Shown: positions 1 through 6,976 of the stretch, piece after piece
How positions within the stretch are numbered: position 1 is the stretch's first letter
Layout of the letters: every line of letters starts with the position of its first letter
Source: Halorubrum yunnanense
GTDB taxonomy: Archaea; Halobacteriota; Halobacteria; Halobacteriales; Haloferacaceae
NCBI RefSeq assembly: GCF_026586675.1
Contig: NZ_JAODIX010000055.1
Location: 1 to 38,299 of the forward strand
Direction: 5' to 3'
Length of the DNA stretch: 38,299 nt
Made by a program: the position numbers and the translations under genes
The notes under the pieces: generated by a model
What the model was told of the DNA's origin: nothing
The model's input: only the letters and a program-made list of their open reading frames with translations
Database searches by the model: none

Positions 1-139
1 AGTTTCCCGAGGGTATGATGGTCCGAAGGGTAGTTTGGCCACGTGTTACTGAGCTATTCGCCACGAGTCTAAGCTCGTGCGACTAGCATGGCTAAATCGA
101 ATCCCAATAGCAATGGCCTCCGGCAGGATCAACCGGAAT
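1..139 (-). rRNA. rrs: 16S ribosomal RNA, 5' end only (partial)
   Basis: Read on the minus strand, the sequence begins ATTCCGGTTGATCCTGCCGG, the universal archaeal 16S 5' end, and continues through the conserved helix containing GGCGAATAGCTCAGTAACAC. The gene runs off the left edge, so only about the first 139 nt are present. The 5' end is placed by comparison with known archaeal 16S genes; the mature end could differ by a few nt. It is transcribed leftward, away from the oriC1 region near 21.5 kb and so co-directional with a fork from that origin. Confidence 0.97.
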
Positions 140-184
140 GTATTCCTCAGTGCCTGATTCCCGGCGCTGAGGGGGTGTTGGCGG

Positions 185-209
185 GTTTTGACTCGCGATG
201 AGTCAAAAC
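185..209. repeat. Perfect inverted repeat in 16S leader
   Basis: The arms 185-194 (GTTTTGACTC) and 200-209 (GAGTCAAAAC) pair perfectly around a 5-nt loop. It sits about 46 nt upstream of the 16S 5' end and could be part of pre-rRNA folding, a processing signal, or a short terminator/antiterminator hairpin. Confidence 0.7.
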
Positions 210-342
210 ACCATTGCATGGTCTATGTGGTGTCCGAGTCAGCCAGCGACCTGGATGACACCGAACGACCACGGCTCACATCAGATTTCCTCTTACGCCG
301 GAGCGCAGGGGGCGAAATCCTCATCTTCGCGGACTTGATTGT

Positions 343-376
343 ACCCTTCGAGGGGTCATAAACCCATCGAAGCGTG
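343..376 (-). promoter_or_regulatory. rRNA promoter, downstream of two
   Basis: On the minus strand this reads GCTTCGATGGGTTTATGACC, with the TATA-like TTTATG at 357-362. It matches the lead-in of the promoter at 451-480 in content and spacing, so the two look like duplicated units firing into the same leader. Confidence 0.7.
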
Positions 377-450
377 TCAGGTCCAGCGAAACCGGGCCGA
401 CTTGAACGGCCCGAGTTCGCGGGTGCGTTCTTCGCATTAGTCACAATGCC

Positions 451-480
451 CGGGTTGTATTTAACCCCGTCGAAGCATCG
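451..480 (-). promoter_or_regulatory. rRNA promoter, upstream of two
   Basis: On the minus strand this reads GCTTCGACGGGGTTAAATAC. The TTAAATA box is at 458-464 with a purine/GC-rich BRE-like element just before it. Its GCTTCGAYGGG lead-in is shared with the second promoter about 100 nt downstream, as in known tandem haloarchaeal rRNA promoters. Transcription should start near 432-436. This is called from sequence pattern only. Confidence 0.75.
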
Positions 481-571
481 ACGCCACGTCATGCGGTTTC
501 ATGGCGAGGAACTGTGAACGAACACACAGATGCGCGGGGAAGGCGACAAAAAGGACCGACGACCCCGACAA

Positions 572-901
572 CTACTCCTCGTCGATATACTCAATTCCCT
601 GCTTCGACACGTTGGCCTTCGTGATGTCGTTGAGATCGTTGAGCCAGAAGTCCTCGTCCGCCTCGTCGACTTCGGGGGCGCTGTCCTTCCAAGCCCAGCC
701 CTCGTACTCGTGGACTTTCTTCGTTCCTTTCTCGCGGAGCCGAAGCGTGGTCCGGTTCGCCTCCTCTTCGGAGGGGGCCGGCTCGAGCGTGCGAGCCGCT
801 TTGAGCGCGGCCTGACGGGGCATGTTGCCGGAGAACTCACTCGGTTCCGATCCGTCCGCTTCTCGAAGGGCGAAGTTTCGCTTACCGTCTTCACGTACCA
901 T
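572..901 (-). CDS. MC1-type non-histone chromosomal protein
   Basis: This 109-residue protein is a member of the archaeal MC1 family of small DNA-bending chromosomal proteins, which bind DNA as monomers and compact or kink it. The family signature is visible: RNFALREADG at 8-17, MPRQAALKAAR at 27-37 and LRLREKGTKKVHEYEGW at 53-69, matching the Methanosarcina MC1 core. The haloarchaeal form has an acidic C-terminal tail (residues 77-109). It lies upstream of the rRNA operon on the same strand. An AT-rich box (about 935-947, ATATTTATTACAT on the minus strand) upstream of the ATG is the likely promoter. The family is clear; its genomic role in this organism is inferred from homologues. Confidence 0.93.
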   Translation of the reverse strand: MVREDGKRNFALREADGSEPSEFSGNMPRQAALKAARTLEPAPSEEEANRTTLRLREKGTKKVHEYEGWAWKDSAPEVDEADEDFWLNDLNDITKANVSKQGIEYIDEE

Positions 902-1160
902 GGTTTATGCTCCATGCGAACCCAGCACACAATATGTAATAAATATATCGGGAAAATGAAAGCTGCTCGGCAAAACATTTATATATCGACTCCATCCCGG
1001 CTAGCGGTTTTGCCCGATCGAGGCGGACGGTGTAGAGGAACGGAGCGACACACGGAGCGGAGTGACTGATCGGTACGTCACGCGCGGGCAGAAACAGCAG
1101 AAACGGAGACCGGATATCGCAGATTGAAGGCGGAACGGTCGGTGGGTCCGAAGAGTGCGG
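902..1160. other. Intergenic region between MC1 and the 382-bp element
   Basis: No gene is visible. Two AT-rich TATA-like clusters occur (about 930-950 and 971-988), the first probably serving MC1. The stretch 1036-1075 has the alternating GAACGGAGCGAC / GGAGCGGAGTGAC wording common in haloarchaeal spacer DNA. Nothing else is recognised. Confidence 0.6.
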
Positions 1161-1542
1161 GTACGGTTGACATCCTCTCCACGCTGAAGGGCGAAGATTC
1201 CCACGGCACCGCACCGCTGGGTTGGGATGTTGAAGGGTTGTAGACGCCTCGGTGACGGCTACTGGCTGTGCCAACCAGCTGTTACTCCTATCCCGGCATG
1301 GGATTCGGGGGTCCCTCTGACTGGCTACACCCTATTTCGGCACGGAAGAGAGTGTCTTCCGTTTGAAATGAGGGAATCCCGATACTGTCCGATTAGTGGG
1401 GCGGAGAGACCGCCCCGGTCAGTTTTAATTGTGTCTCAGATTAATTAAAACATTCTTTCGGCACGTCGAACGTGGTTTGTGCAGGATTTGTCGGATTCAT
1501 CCCCGCGGTGAACGGCTGGGCTTTCTCCTCAATTCTCCGTAA
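1161..1542. mobile_element. 382-bp non-coding element, copy 1 (IS200/IS605-like ends)
   Basis: This stretch aligns without gaps to 18560-18941 with 33 mismatches by hand count (about 91% identity). Each end carries a hairpin of the CGCCC-TGAA-GGGCG type that borders IS200/IS605 elements, both hairpins in the same orientation. On the minus strand the copy starts TTAC and ends TCAA (then CCGTAC), the tetranucleotides that serve as left and right cleavage sites in IS608. In this copy both end hairpins are damaged by mismatches. Internal stems are at 1263-1273, 1290-1304, 1343-1361, 1398-1416 and 1422-1451. There is no transposase. It ends just upstream of the promoter of the AbrB-like gene. It may be a non-autonomous element or a guide-RNA-type relic. 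Confidence 0.65.
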
Positions 1543-1590
1543 ACAACACTTATGTGTCTGCTATAGGGAAGTGCGACCAGTACAACCGCG

Positions 1591-1794
1591 ATGGTCCGCA
1601 AAAAGAAGCTCAGTCCCAGTGGCGCCAAGGACGACGAGGGGGAGTACCACAACGTCCACGTGAACCTCCACGAGGACGAACTCGCAGTCGCCGGCATGGA
1701 GATCGGCGACGAGGTGTTTGTTCGGGTGCGGGACGGGAAGATAATCATCCAGAAGGCGGACTCCAACCCCGAACAGCTCGAGCACGATTTCTGA
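1591..1794 (+). CDS. Small AbrB/SpoVT-like swapped-hairpin protein
   Basis: This 67-residue protein contains one AbrB/MazE-like swapped-hairpin motif at about 20-56 (VHVNLHEDELAVAGMEIGDE then VFVRVRDGKIIIQKA). The fold usually forms a DNA-binding dimer in transcription regulators and antitoxins. A basic N-terminus (VRKKKLS) is followed by an acidic linker. No toxin gene is adjacent, so a toxin-antitoxin role is not supported; a small haloarchaeal regulator is more likely. A TATA-like CTATAG at 1561-1566 lies 25-30 nt before the ATG. The next gene is pyrD on the same strand, 139 nt downstream. Confidence 0.8.
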   Translation: MVRKKKLSPSGAKDDEGEYHNVHVNLHEDELAVAGMEIGDEVFVRVRDGKIIIQKADSNPEQLEHDF

Positions 1795-1933
1795 AGCGGT
1801 CTCGTTTCTGCCCGCCCTCCGCTCCGCCGGCTCACCGTCGTGAGCGACGGCGACGACCAGCCCGCGCGTGCGACACGGGGTCTGGTCTCCGTCGGTCGGC
1901 GGATTGATGCCCGCTCGCGACGAGTCCGAAACG

Positions 1934-2989
1934 ATGGGCCCGTACGATCTGTTGAAGCCGGCGTTGTTCGGCCTCCCCCCGGAGGCCGCACACGGGATGA
2001 CACACCGGCTGTTGCGAGCCGTACAGGGGAGCCCGGTCGAGACTGCGCTGCGCGAGCGGTACGTCGTCGACGACCCGCGGTTGCGGGTCGAGGCGTTCGG
2101 GAACGCGTTCCCGAACCCGATCGGCGTGGCCGCCGGCTTCGACAAGAACGCGGAGGTGCCGCGTGCGCTCGCGTCGCTCGGGTTCGGGCACGTCGAGGTC
2201 GGCGGTGTGACGGCCGAGCGACAGCCGGGGAATCCGCGACCGCGACTGTTCCGGCTCCGGGAAGACGAGGCGCTGATCAACCGATTGGGATTCAACAACG
2301 AGGGCGCAGACGCCGTAGGCGCCCGGCTCGACCGCGAGCCGCTGCCCGACGTACCGGTCGGGATCAACATCGGCAAGTCGAAGTCGACGCCGCTCGCGGA
2401 GGCGCCGGGCGATTACCAGTACACCTACGAGCGCGTGGCGGACGCCGGCGACTACTTCGTCGTCAACGTCTCGAGCCCGAACACGCCGGGGCTTCGGGAG
2501 CTCCAGAACCGCGAGGCGTTAGAGGAGATACTCGGCGGCCTCGCCGACGCCGGCGCGAGTCCCCTGCTCGTGAAGCTCTCGCCGGACCTCCCGAAGCCGG
2601 CGGTCGCGGACGCGCTCGGCGTCGTCGACGATCTGGCCCTCGACGGCGTCATCGCGACCAACACCACGACCTCCCGCCCGGAGTCGCTGGAGAGCCCGAA
2701 CCGCGCCGAGCGCGGCGGCCTCTCCGGGAAGCCCATCGAGGGGATCGCCACCGATGGGGTTCGATTCGTCGCCGAGCGCACGGATGTCCCGGTGATCGGC
2801 GTCGGTGGAGTCACCGACGCGGCGGGCGCCTACGAGAAGATACGCGCGGGGGCCTCGCTCGTCCAGCTGTACACGGGGCTCGTGTACGAGGGGCCGAACC
2901 TCGCGCGCGACATCAACGAGGGGCTCCTCGAACTGCTCGAGCGAGACGGGTTCGACTCCGTCACCGACGCGGTCGGCGCGGATCTGTAG
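1934..2989 (+). CDS. pyrD: Dihydroorotate dehydrogenase (quinone), class 2
   Basis: The enzyme oxidises dihydroorotate to orotate in pyrimidine synthesis, passing electrons through FMN to the membrane quinone pool. The 351-residue protein begins with the class 2 helical membrane-association region (LLKPALFGLPPEAAHGMTHR). It continues with IGVAAGFDKN (63-72), GGVTAERQPGNPRPRLFRL (90-108), INRLGFNNEG (115-124), the catalytic-serine loop NVSSPNTPGLRELQ (178-191) and the FMN-phosphate segment VIGVGGVTDA (287-296). I chose ATG 1934 because conservation begins at MGPYDLLKPALFGL; an in-frame ATG at 1868 would add 22 atypical residues. It ends 29 nt before the convergent valS stop. Confidence 0.95.
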   Translation: MGPYDLLKPALFGLPPEAAHGMTHRLLRAVQGSPVETALRERYVVDDPRLRVEAFGNAFPNPIGVAAGFDKNAEVPRALASLGFGHVEVGGVTAERQPGNPRPRLFRLREDEALINRLGFNNEGADAVGARLDREPLPDVPVGINIGKSKSTPLAEAPGDYQYTYERVADAGDYFVVNVSSPNTPGLRELQNREALEEILGGLADAGASPLLVKLSPDLPKPAVADALGVVDDLALDGVIATNTTTSRPESLESPNRAERGGLSGKPIEGIATDGVRFVAERTDVPVIGVGGVTDAAGAYEKIRAGASLVQLYTGLVYEGPNLARDINEGLLELLERDGFDSVTDAVGADL

Positions 2990-3018
2990 TCGGCGCAGTC
3001 CACGGGCAGCCCCGGCTT

Positions 3019-5715
3019 CTACGACTCCCTAACGATGACGACGACGTCGTCGGCCTCCAGCAGCTCTCCGTCGCCCTGATACTGCCGTTCCTCCTCGATC
3101 GAGAACTCGTCGCCGACCAGGGTGACGCCGGACATGCGAAGCTCGTCACCGTCGATCTCGTACTCCTCCTTGGCGATCGCAGCCTCGATGTCGCCGACCC
3201 GGTTCCCGTACTTCGGACCGATGGTCGCGTAGTCGAGGTCGATCCCGGTGATCACAGTTTCGACGGGGGCGTCGGCGTCGGGATGGACCGCGAGGTCCGC
3301 GACGTGCATCACGCCCGTGATGTCGTCCTCGAAGCCGCGGACGTCGGCGTACACCTCGACGGCGTCCAGCTCGGCGTTCAGCGCGAGCTGGTTCTCGCTC
3401 TTGTACTTCCGGAGGGCGCCGACGACGGCGGTGGCGGCGGCGCCGGCCTCGTGGTCGGCCTCCAGCCCGAGCGGTTCGGGCCAGTCGGCGAGGTGGACCG
3501 AGTCGCCCGCGCCGTCGGTGACCGGGGTGTCGACCGCGTCGGGGTCGCTCGCTCCGTCCGCGTACATGTCGTGCCAGAGCTCCTCGGTCACGTGCGCGAG
3601 CAGGGGCGCGAACAGCTTCAGGAACCGGCGGTGCGCCGTTCGGAGCGTGTACGCCGCAGCGTCGTCCTCGCGCTGCTTTGCGATCTCGAGGTAGTCGTCG
3701 CAGAACGTGTTCCAGAAGAAGCTCCGGAGCTCGTCGCGGGCCTTCGAGAACGCGCGATCCTCGAACAGCTCGGTGAGCCGCTCGACCCGGTCGTCGAGCT
3801 CGGCGAGCAGCCAGCGGTCGAGCTCGCCGAGCTCCCCGTGGGCCGGCGCGTCCGGGTACGGCTCCGGCGCCAGCGACTCGACGAGCTTGGAGGCGTTCCA
3901 CAGCTTGCGGATCAGCTTCTCGCCCGCGCGGAGGTCCTTCTCTTTGAACGGGAAGTCGTCGCCGACGGCGGTGCCGGCGGCCCAGTAGCGCGTGGCGTCG
4001 ACCGGGAACTCCTCGAGCACGGCCTGGGGCTCGACGACGTTCCCGACGGATTTGGACATCTTCTCGCGGTTCTCGTCGAGGACGTGCCCGTTGATCATCG
4101 TCTCCTCGAACGGGACCTCGCCGGTGTGCTCGTAACACTTCACCAGCGTGTGGAACAGCCAGAAGCTGATGATGTCGTGACCCTGCGGCCGGAGGTCGAA
4201 CCGGTACAGCTCCGGGTGCTCCATTGTGAACGCCTCGGCCTCCTCGTCCCAGTCCCAGCCGGCGTTGATGAGGGGAGTGAGACTCGAGGTGGCCCACGTG
4301 TCGAGCACGTCGTCTTCCGGCTCGAACTCGTCGTGGCCGCATTCGGGGCACGCGTCGACGGGCGGGTCGTCGGAGAGGGGGTCGACGGGCAGGTCGGCCT
4401 TCTCGGCGACAACGACCTCGCCGCAGTCCTCGCAGTACCACACGGGGAACGGGATGCCGGAGGAGCGTTGACGGGAGATGAGCCAGTCCCACTGGAGCCC
4501 CTCCACCCAGTGTTCGTAGCGGGTGAACATCTTCTCGGGCGACCACTCCATCTCCCGGCCGACCTCGAGGTACTCGTCCGTCTTGTCGAGCATCTCGACG
4601 TACCACTGCTCGGTGACGAGGAACTCGACGCTCGTCTCGCAGCGCTCGTGGACGTTGACGGTGTGGGTGATCCCACGCCGGTCGAGCAGCGCGCCCGCCT
4701 CGTCGAGGTCCTCCACGATGGCCTCGCCGGCCTCGTCGGAGTGTAGTCCCTCGTACCCCTCGGCGACGTCGGTCATGTGGCCGGACTCGTCGATGGCGAC
4801 GCGGAGGTCCAGGTCGTGGACCTGGTACCACTCGATGTCGTTCTGGTCGCCGAACGTACAGCACATCACGATACCCGAGCCGGTCTCCATGTCGACACGC
4901 TCGTCGGCGATGATCGGGACCTCGTGTCCGAACAGCGGGACCTCCGCGAACTCGCCGACGAGGTCCTGGTTCTCATCGTCGTCGGGGTGGACGAAGACGG
5001 CGACGCACGCGGGGAGGAGTTCCGGGCGCGTCGTGGAGATGACGAACTCGTCAGGGGCGTCGGCGTCGTCAGCACCGCCGGCCTGGCCCTCGCCGCTTTC
5101 CGCGACCGGGAAGGCGATGTCGTGGAAGTGGCTGCCCTGCTGGTCGTCCTCAGTCTCAACTTGGGAGATGGCAGTCTCGCACTCGGGACACCAGATCGCG
5201 GGCGCCTTCTCGCGGTACTCGCGGCCCTGGTCGTATAGGTCGACGAACGACAGCTGAGAGACGCGCTGGACGCGCGGCTCGATGGTCTGGTAGGTGTGGT
5301 CCCAGTCGACGGAGACCCCGAGCGATTGGACGTTCTCGGTGAACTGCTCTTCGTAGTTCGCACAGACCTCCCGGCACTTCGCCTGGAACTTCCGGCGCTC
5401 GAACTCCTGGTGGCGGATGTCGAGCTCGTCCTCGGTCAGGCGCTCGGAGGCGATCCCGTTGTCGTCGTAGCCGAACGGGAAGAACGTCGCCTCGCCGTTC
5501 ATGCGCTCGAAACGCGCGACGAAGTCTTGGAGGGTAAACCCGTACAGGTGGCCCATGTGGAGGCTCCCCGATACCGTCGGCGGGGGCGTGTCGATAGAGA
5601 AGACGGTGTTCGGATCGACCGGGTCGTCGTCGGGGTAGGCGTACGTCTCCTCGTCGACCCATCGCCGCTGCCACCGGGGCTCGACGGCGTCGGGGTCGTA
5701 CTCACCACTGGGCAT
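3019..5715 (-). CDS. valS: Valyl-tRNA synthetase
   Basis: This class I synthetase charges tRNA-Val and edits mischarged threonine. The 898-residue length is typical. The HIGH motif appears as HMGH at 53-56 within PPTVSGSLHMGHLYGFTLQD, and KMSKS at 552-556 within ENREKMSKSVGN. Between them lies the CP1 editing domain (FVISTTRPELLPACVAVFVHP) and a zinc-binding stretch (VWYCEDCGEV and DACPECGHDEFEP). The C-terminal anticodon-binding domain ends in ADDVVVIVRES. A TATA-like CCGTTAAGGG (5741-5750 on the plus strand) lies 26-35 nt before ATG 5715. It is a single-gene unit. Confidence 0.97.
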   Translation of the reverse strand: MPSGEYDPDAVEPRWQRRWVDEETYAYPDDDPVDPNTVFSIDTPPPTVSGSLHMGHLYGFTLQDFVARFERMNGEATFFPFGYDDNGIASERLTEDELDIRHQEFERRKFQAKCREVCANYEEQFTENVQSLGVSVDWDHTYQTIEPRVQRVSQLSFVDLYDQGREYREKAPAIWCPECETAISQVETEDDQQGSHFHDIAFPVAESGEGQAGGADDADAPDEFVISTTRPELLPACVAVFVHPDDDENQDLVGEFAEVPLFGHEVPIIADERVDMETGSGIVMCCTFGDQNDIEWYQVHDLDLRVAIDESGHMTDVAEGYEGLHSDEAGEAIVEDLDEAGALLDRRGITHTVNVHERCETSVEFLVTEQWYVEMLDKTDEYLEVGREMEWSPEKMFTRYEHWVEGLQWDWLISRQRSSGIPFPVWYCEDCGEVVVAEKADLPVDPLSDDPPVDACPECGHDEFEPEDDVLDTWATSSLTPLINAGWDWDEEAEAFTMEHPELYRFDLRPQGHDIISFWLFHTLVKCYEHTGEVPFEETMINGHVLDENREKMSKSVGNVVEPQAVLEEFPVDATRYWAAGTAVGDDFPFKEKDLRAGEKLIRKLWNASKLVESLAPEPYPDAPAHGELGELDRWLLAELDDRVERLTELFEDRAFSKARDELRSFFWNTFCDDYLEIAKQREDDAAAYTLRTAHRRFLKLFAPLLAHVTEELWHDMYADGASDPDAVDTPVTDGAGDSVHLADWPEPLGLEADHEAGAAATAVVGALRKYKSENQLALNAELDAVEVYADVRGFEDDITGVMHVADLAVHPDADAPVETVITGIDLDYATIGPKYGNRVGDIEAAIAKEEYEIDGDELRMSGVTLVGDEFSIEEERQYQGDGELLEADDVVVIVRES

Positions 5716-5740
5716 TTCACGCCCATCTTCCGGCGGTTCC

Positions 5741-5750
5741 CCCTTAACGG
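5741..5750 (-). promoter_or_regulatory. TATA-like box of valS
   Basis: The minus strand reads CCGTTAAGGG, placed 26-35 nt before the valS ATG, which suggests a very short or absent leader. Confidence 0.55.
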
Positions 5751-5794
5751 CCTCGGTTGTGGGGGCGCGCTCTACGTCGCGCCGTCCGCGAGGC

Positions 5795-6049
5795 TCACAC
5801 CACGTCGTCGAGGTCGTGTTCGGCGGCCATCTCCGACGCCTCCGACGCGAACCGTTCGATCTCGTCGGCCGGGCTCTCGCCGAGCGCGGTCTCCTGGACC
5901 TCGCGGCCCGCGGTGACCCCGTCGCCGGTGACGAGCCGCTGTTCGGCCAGCTCTTTCGTGTGCATCCGCCTTCCGTCCTCGGTGGCGTAGGTGAGCCGCA
6001 CGAGCCCCTTCGAGTCGAACTGCCGGTCGACGAGCCAAACCGTAGTCAT
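5795..6049 (-). CDS. Small conserved haloarchaeal protein, function unknown
   Basis: This 84-residue protein begins MTTVWLVDRQFDSKGLVRLT. The first half looks like a three-strand beta sheet; the second half is a charged helix (ADEIERFASEASEMAAEHDLDDVV). No catalytic motif or membrane segment is seen. I chose the ATG at 6049 because a clear TATA-like CTTTTTAAGC lies 24-33 nt upstream; a longer reading frame to 6250 would run through that promoter and a dispersed repeat. It follows the valS promoter in the same orientation but has its own promoter. I recognise it only as a haloarchaeal hypothetical. Confidence 0.75.
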   Translation of the reverse strand: MTTVWLVDRQFDSKGLVRLTYATEDGRRMHTKELAEQRLVTGDGVTAGREVQETALGESPADEIERFASEASEMAAEHDLDDVV

Positions 6050-6072
6050 ACCCGGCGATGGGTGCCTGCGAC

Positions 6073-6082
6073 GCTTAAAAAG
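6073..6082 (-). promoter_or_regulatory. TATA-like box of the 84-residue protein gene
   Basis: The minus strand reads CTTTTTAAGC, 24-33 nt before the ATG at 6049. It decides the start over the longer open frame. Confidence 0.6.
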
Positions 6083-6119
6083 GGCGGTCGGGCTGTGGGA
6101 CGGGCGGTCAGCCGAGAGG

Positions 6120-6272
6120 CTCGATCTCGAACACCGATGCGGCCGGCGCGCGACGTAAGGACCGCAAGGAGCGAGCAACGGGAGCGGCTGAGGACCGCAA
6201 CGAGCGCACCGAGCCGTCGCGACTGGGGCTTTGGCGGTGCTCGCCGTCAATCTGCTGTCAGCGACTTATAAA
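6120..6272 (-). repeat. Dispersed TTTATA-headed repeat, copy A
   Basis: On the minus strand this starts TTTATAAGTCGC near 6272 and continues to CACCGCCAAAGCCCCAGTCG and CGACGG at 6214. It then runs into GC-rich arms with wording like CGCTCCCGTTGCTCGCTCC. The stretch 6214-6238 matches copy B (6722-6747) exactly in inverted orientation over about 26 nt. It fills most of the 370-nt gap before the ferredoxin gene. No gene is visible in it. Confidence 0.75.
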
Positions 6273-6419
6273 CGAGCAGCCGCGGTGTTGAAGATGACCG
6301 TCTCCAGGGCGATTCCGTATCCGCGTCTGTGTCGATCCGCGACCGGTTCGGTACGGGATAGAGACAATCCGGCGTACGGCGTCGCCAGCGCTTTGTACCG
6401 CCTCGTCGAACCAGAGGGT

Positions 6420-6662
6420 ATGCGCGTGAAGTTCGACCGCGACACCTGCGTCGGGATGTACCAGTGCGTCGCCGAGTGGGACGCCTTCGAGAAGAACCTG
6501 AACGACGGGAAGGCCGACCTGCGGGGGAGCGAGGAGGAAGACGACGACGTGTTCGTGGTCGAGGTGCCCGACGGCGAGGAGTTCGACGCGAAGTTCGCGG
6601 CGCGGGTCTGCCCGGTCGACGCCATCGAGGTGTACGACGACGACGGCGAACAGCTGGTGTAG
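6420..6662 (+). CDS. Single-cluster ferredoxin, three-cysteine type
   Basis: This 80-residue acidic ferredoxin resembles the [3Fe-4S]/[4Fe-4S] single-cluster ferredoxins that feed electrons to P450s and other redox partners. Cysteines are at 10 and 16 (DTCVGMYQC, a C-x5-C spacing) with a third in ARVCPVDAIEVYDDDG near residue 62. The usual second Cys of C-x2-C-x2-C is replaced, so a [3Fe-4S] cluster, or a [4Fe-4S] cluster with a non-Cys ligand, is expected. The middle is a long acidic insert (RGSEEEDDDVFVVEVPDGEEF). I chose ATG 6420 because MRVKFDRDTC matches family N-termini; the open frame to 6231 crosses a repeat. It is flanked by inverted copies of a dispersed repeat, and no partner gene is adjacent. 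Confidence 0.9.
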   Translation: MRVKFDRDTCVGMYQCVAEWDAFEKNLNDGKADLRGSEEEDDDVFVVEVPDGEEFDAKFAARVCPVDAIEVYDDDGEQLV

Positions 6663-6688
6663 TAGGACTCCAAATTTTCGCTCGGCCG

Positions 6689-6943
6689 CTTATAGGTCGT
6701 TACTGGCGGATCGACGGTGAACACCGCCAAAGCCCCAGTCGCGACGGCCCCTTTGAATCCCACCCGGCCGCACCGCAACCGCGGCCTCACACCTCCCCAG
6801 CCTCGCGGTTCGCGCTCTTCGAGCGCTCACCGCGTCCAGCGAGGGACCTCCGGTCCCTCTGGCAGCCGGCGCGTAGCGCCGGCGACCTCGCACGCTCCTC
6901 GCGCCCTTATCAGGGCGCTCGGAGGCGCGCGCCGAGATAAACA
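6689..6943 (+). repeat. Dispersed TTTATA-headed repeat, copy B, with a row of hairpins
   Basis: The copy starts with TTATAGGTCG (6690), then CACCGCCAAAGCCCCAGTCG (6722-6741), CCCCTTTGAATCCCACC and CCTCCCCAGCCTCG. It then holds four perfect or near-perfect hairpins (6812-6826, 6842-6858, 6865-6883, 6901-6918) and ends GGAGGCGCGCGCC near 6933. The order of blocks matches copy D at 30317-30610. It fills the gap between the ferredoxin and hemB genes; no coding sequence is supported. Confidence 0.8.
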
Positions 6944-6976
6944 ATCAGCAAGAGCGTCAGTGTTCACTGCTTCGGT

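Larger units (their letters stand above)
140..500 (-). promoter_or_regulatory. rRNA operon leader region
   Basis: This gene-free stretch lies between the MC1 stop codon and the 16S start. It holds two promoter-like blocks (about 340-379 and 451-480) and a perfect 10-bp inverted repeat with a 5-nt loop at 185-209, near the 16S end. In haloarchaea this region normally forms one half of the 16S processing stem, cut at a bulge-helix-bulge. The other half would lie beyond the left edge, so the pairing cannot be confirmed here. Confidence 0.8.

Noticed and set aside
1036-1075. GAACGGAGCGAC / GGAGCGGAGTGAC wording as a specific motif
   Set aside because: Similar words are common in haloarchaeal spacer DNA, and no symmetric or repeated arrangement specific to this site was found.
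1227-1448. A 73-codon open frame kept in both 382-bp elements (also 18626-18847)
   Set aside because: Between copies 13 of 73 residues differ and most nucleotide changes alter the amino acid, so there is no sign of protein-level selection.
1591-1794. AbrB-like gene as an antitoxin
   Set aside because: No toxin-like gene is adjacent; the next gene on the same strand is pyrD.
1840-4746. A 968-codon open frame on the plus strand
   Set aside because: It runs out of frame through pyrD and antisense to valS; its Arg/Asp-rich translation has no family features. It is a shadow caused by high GC.
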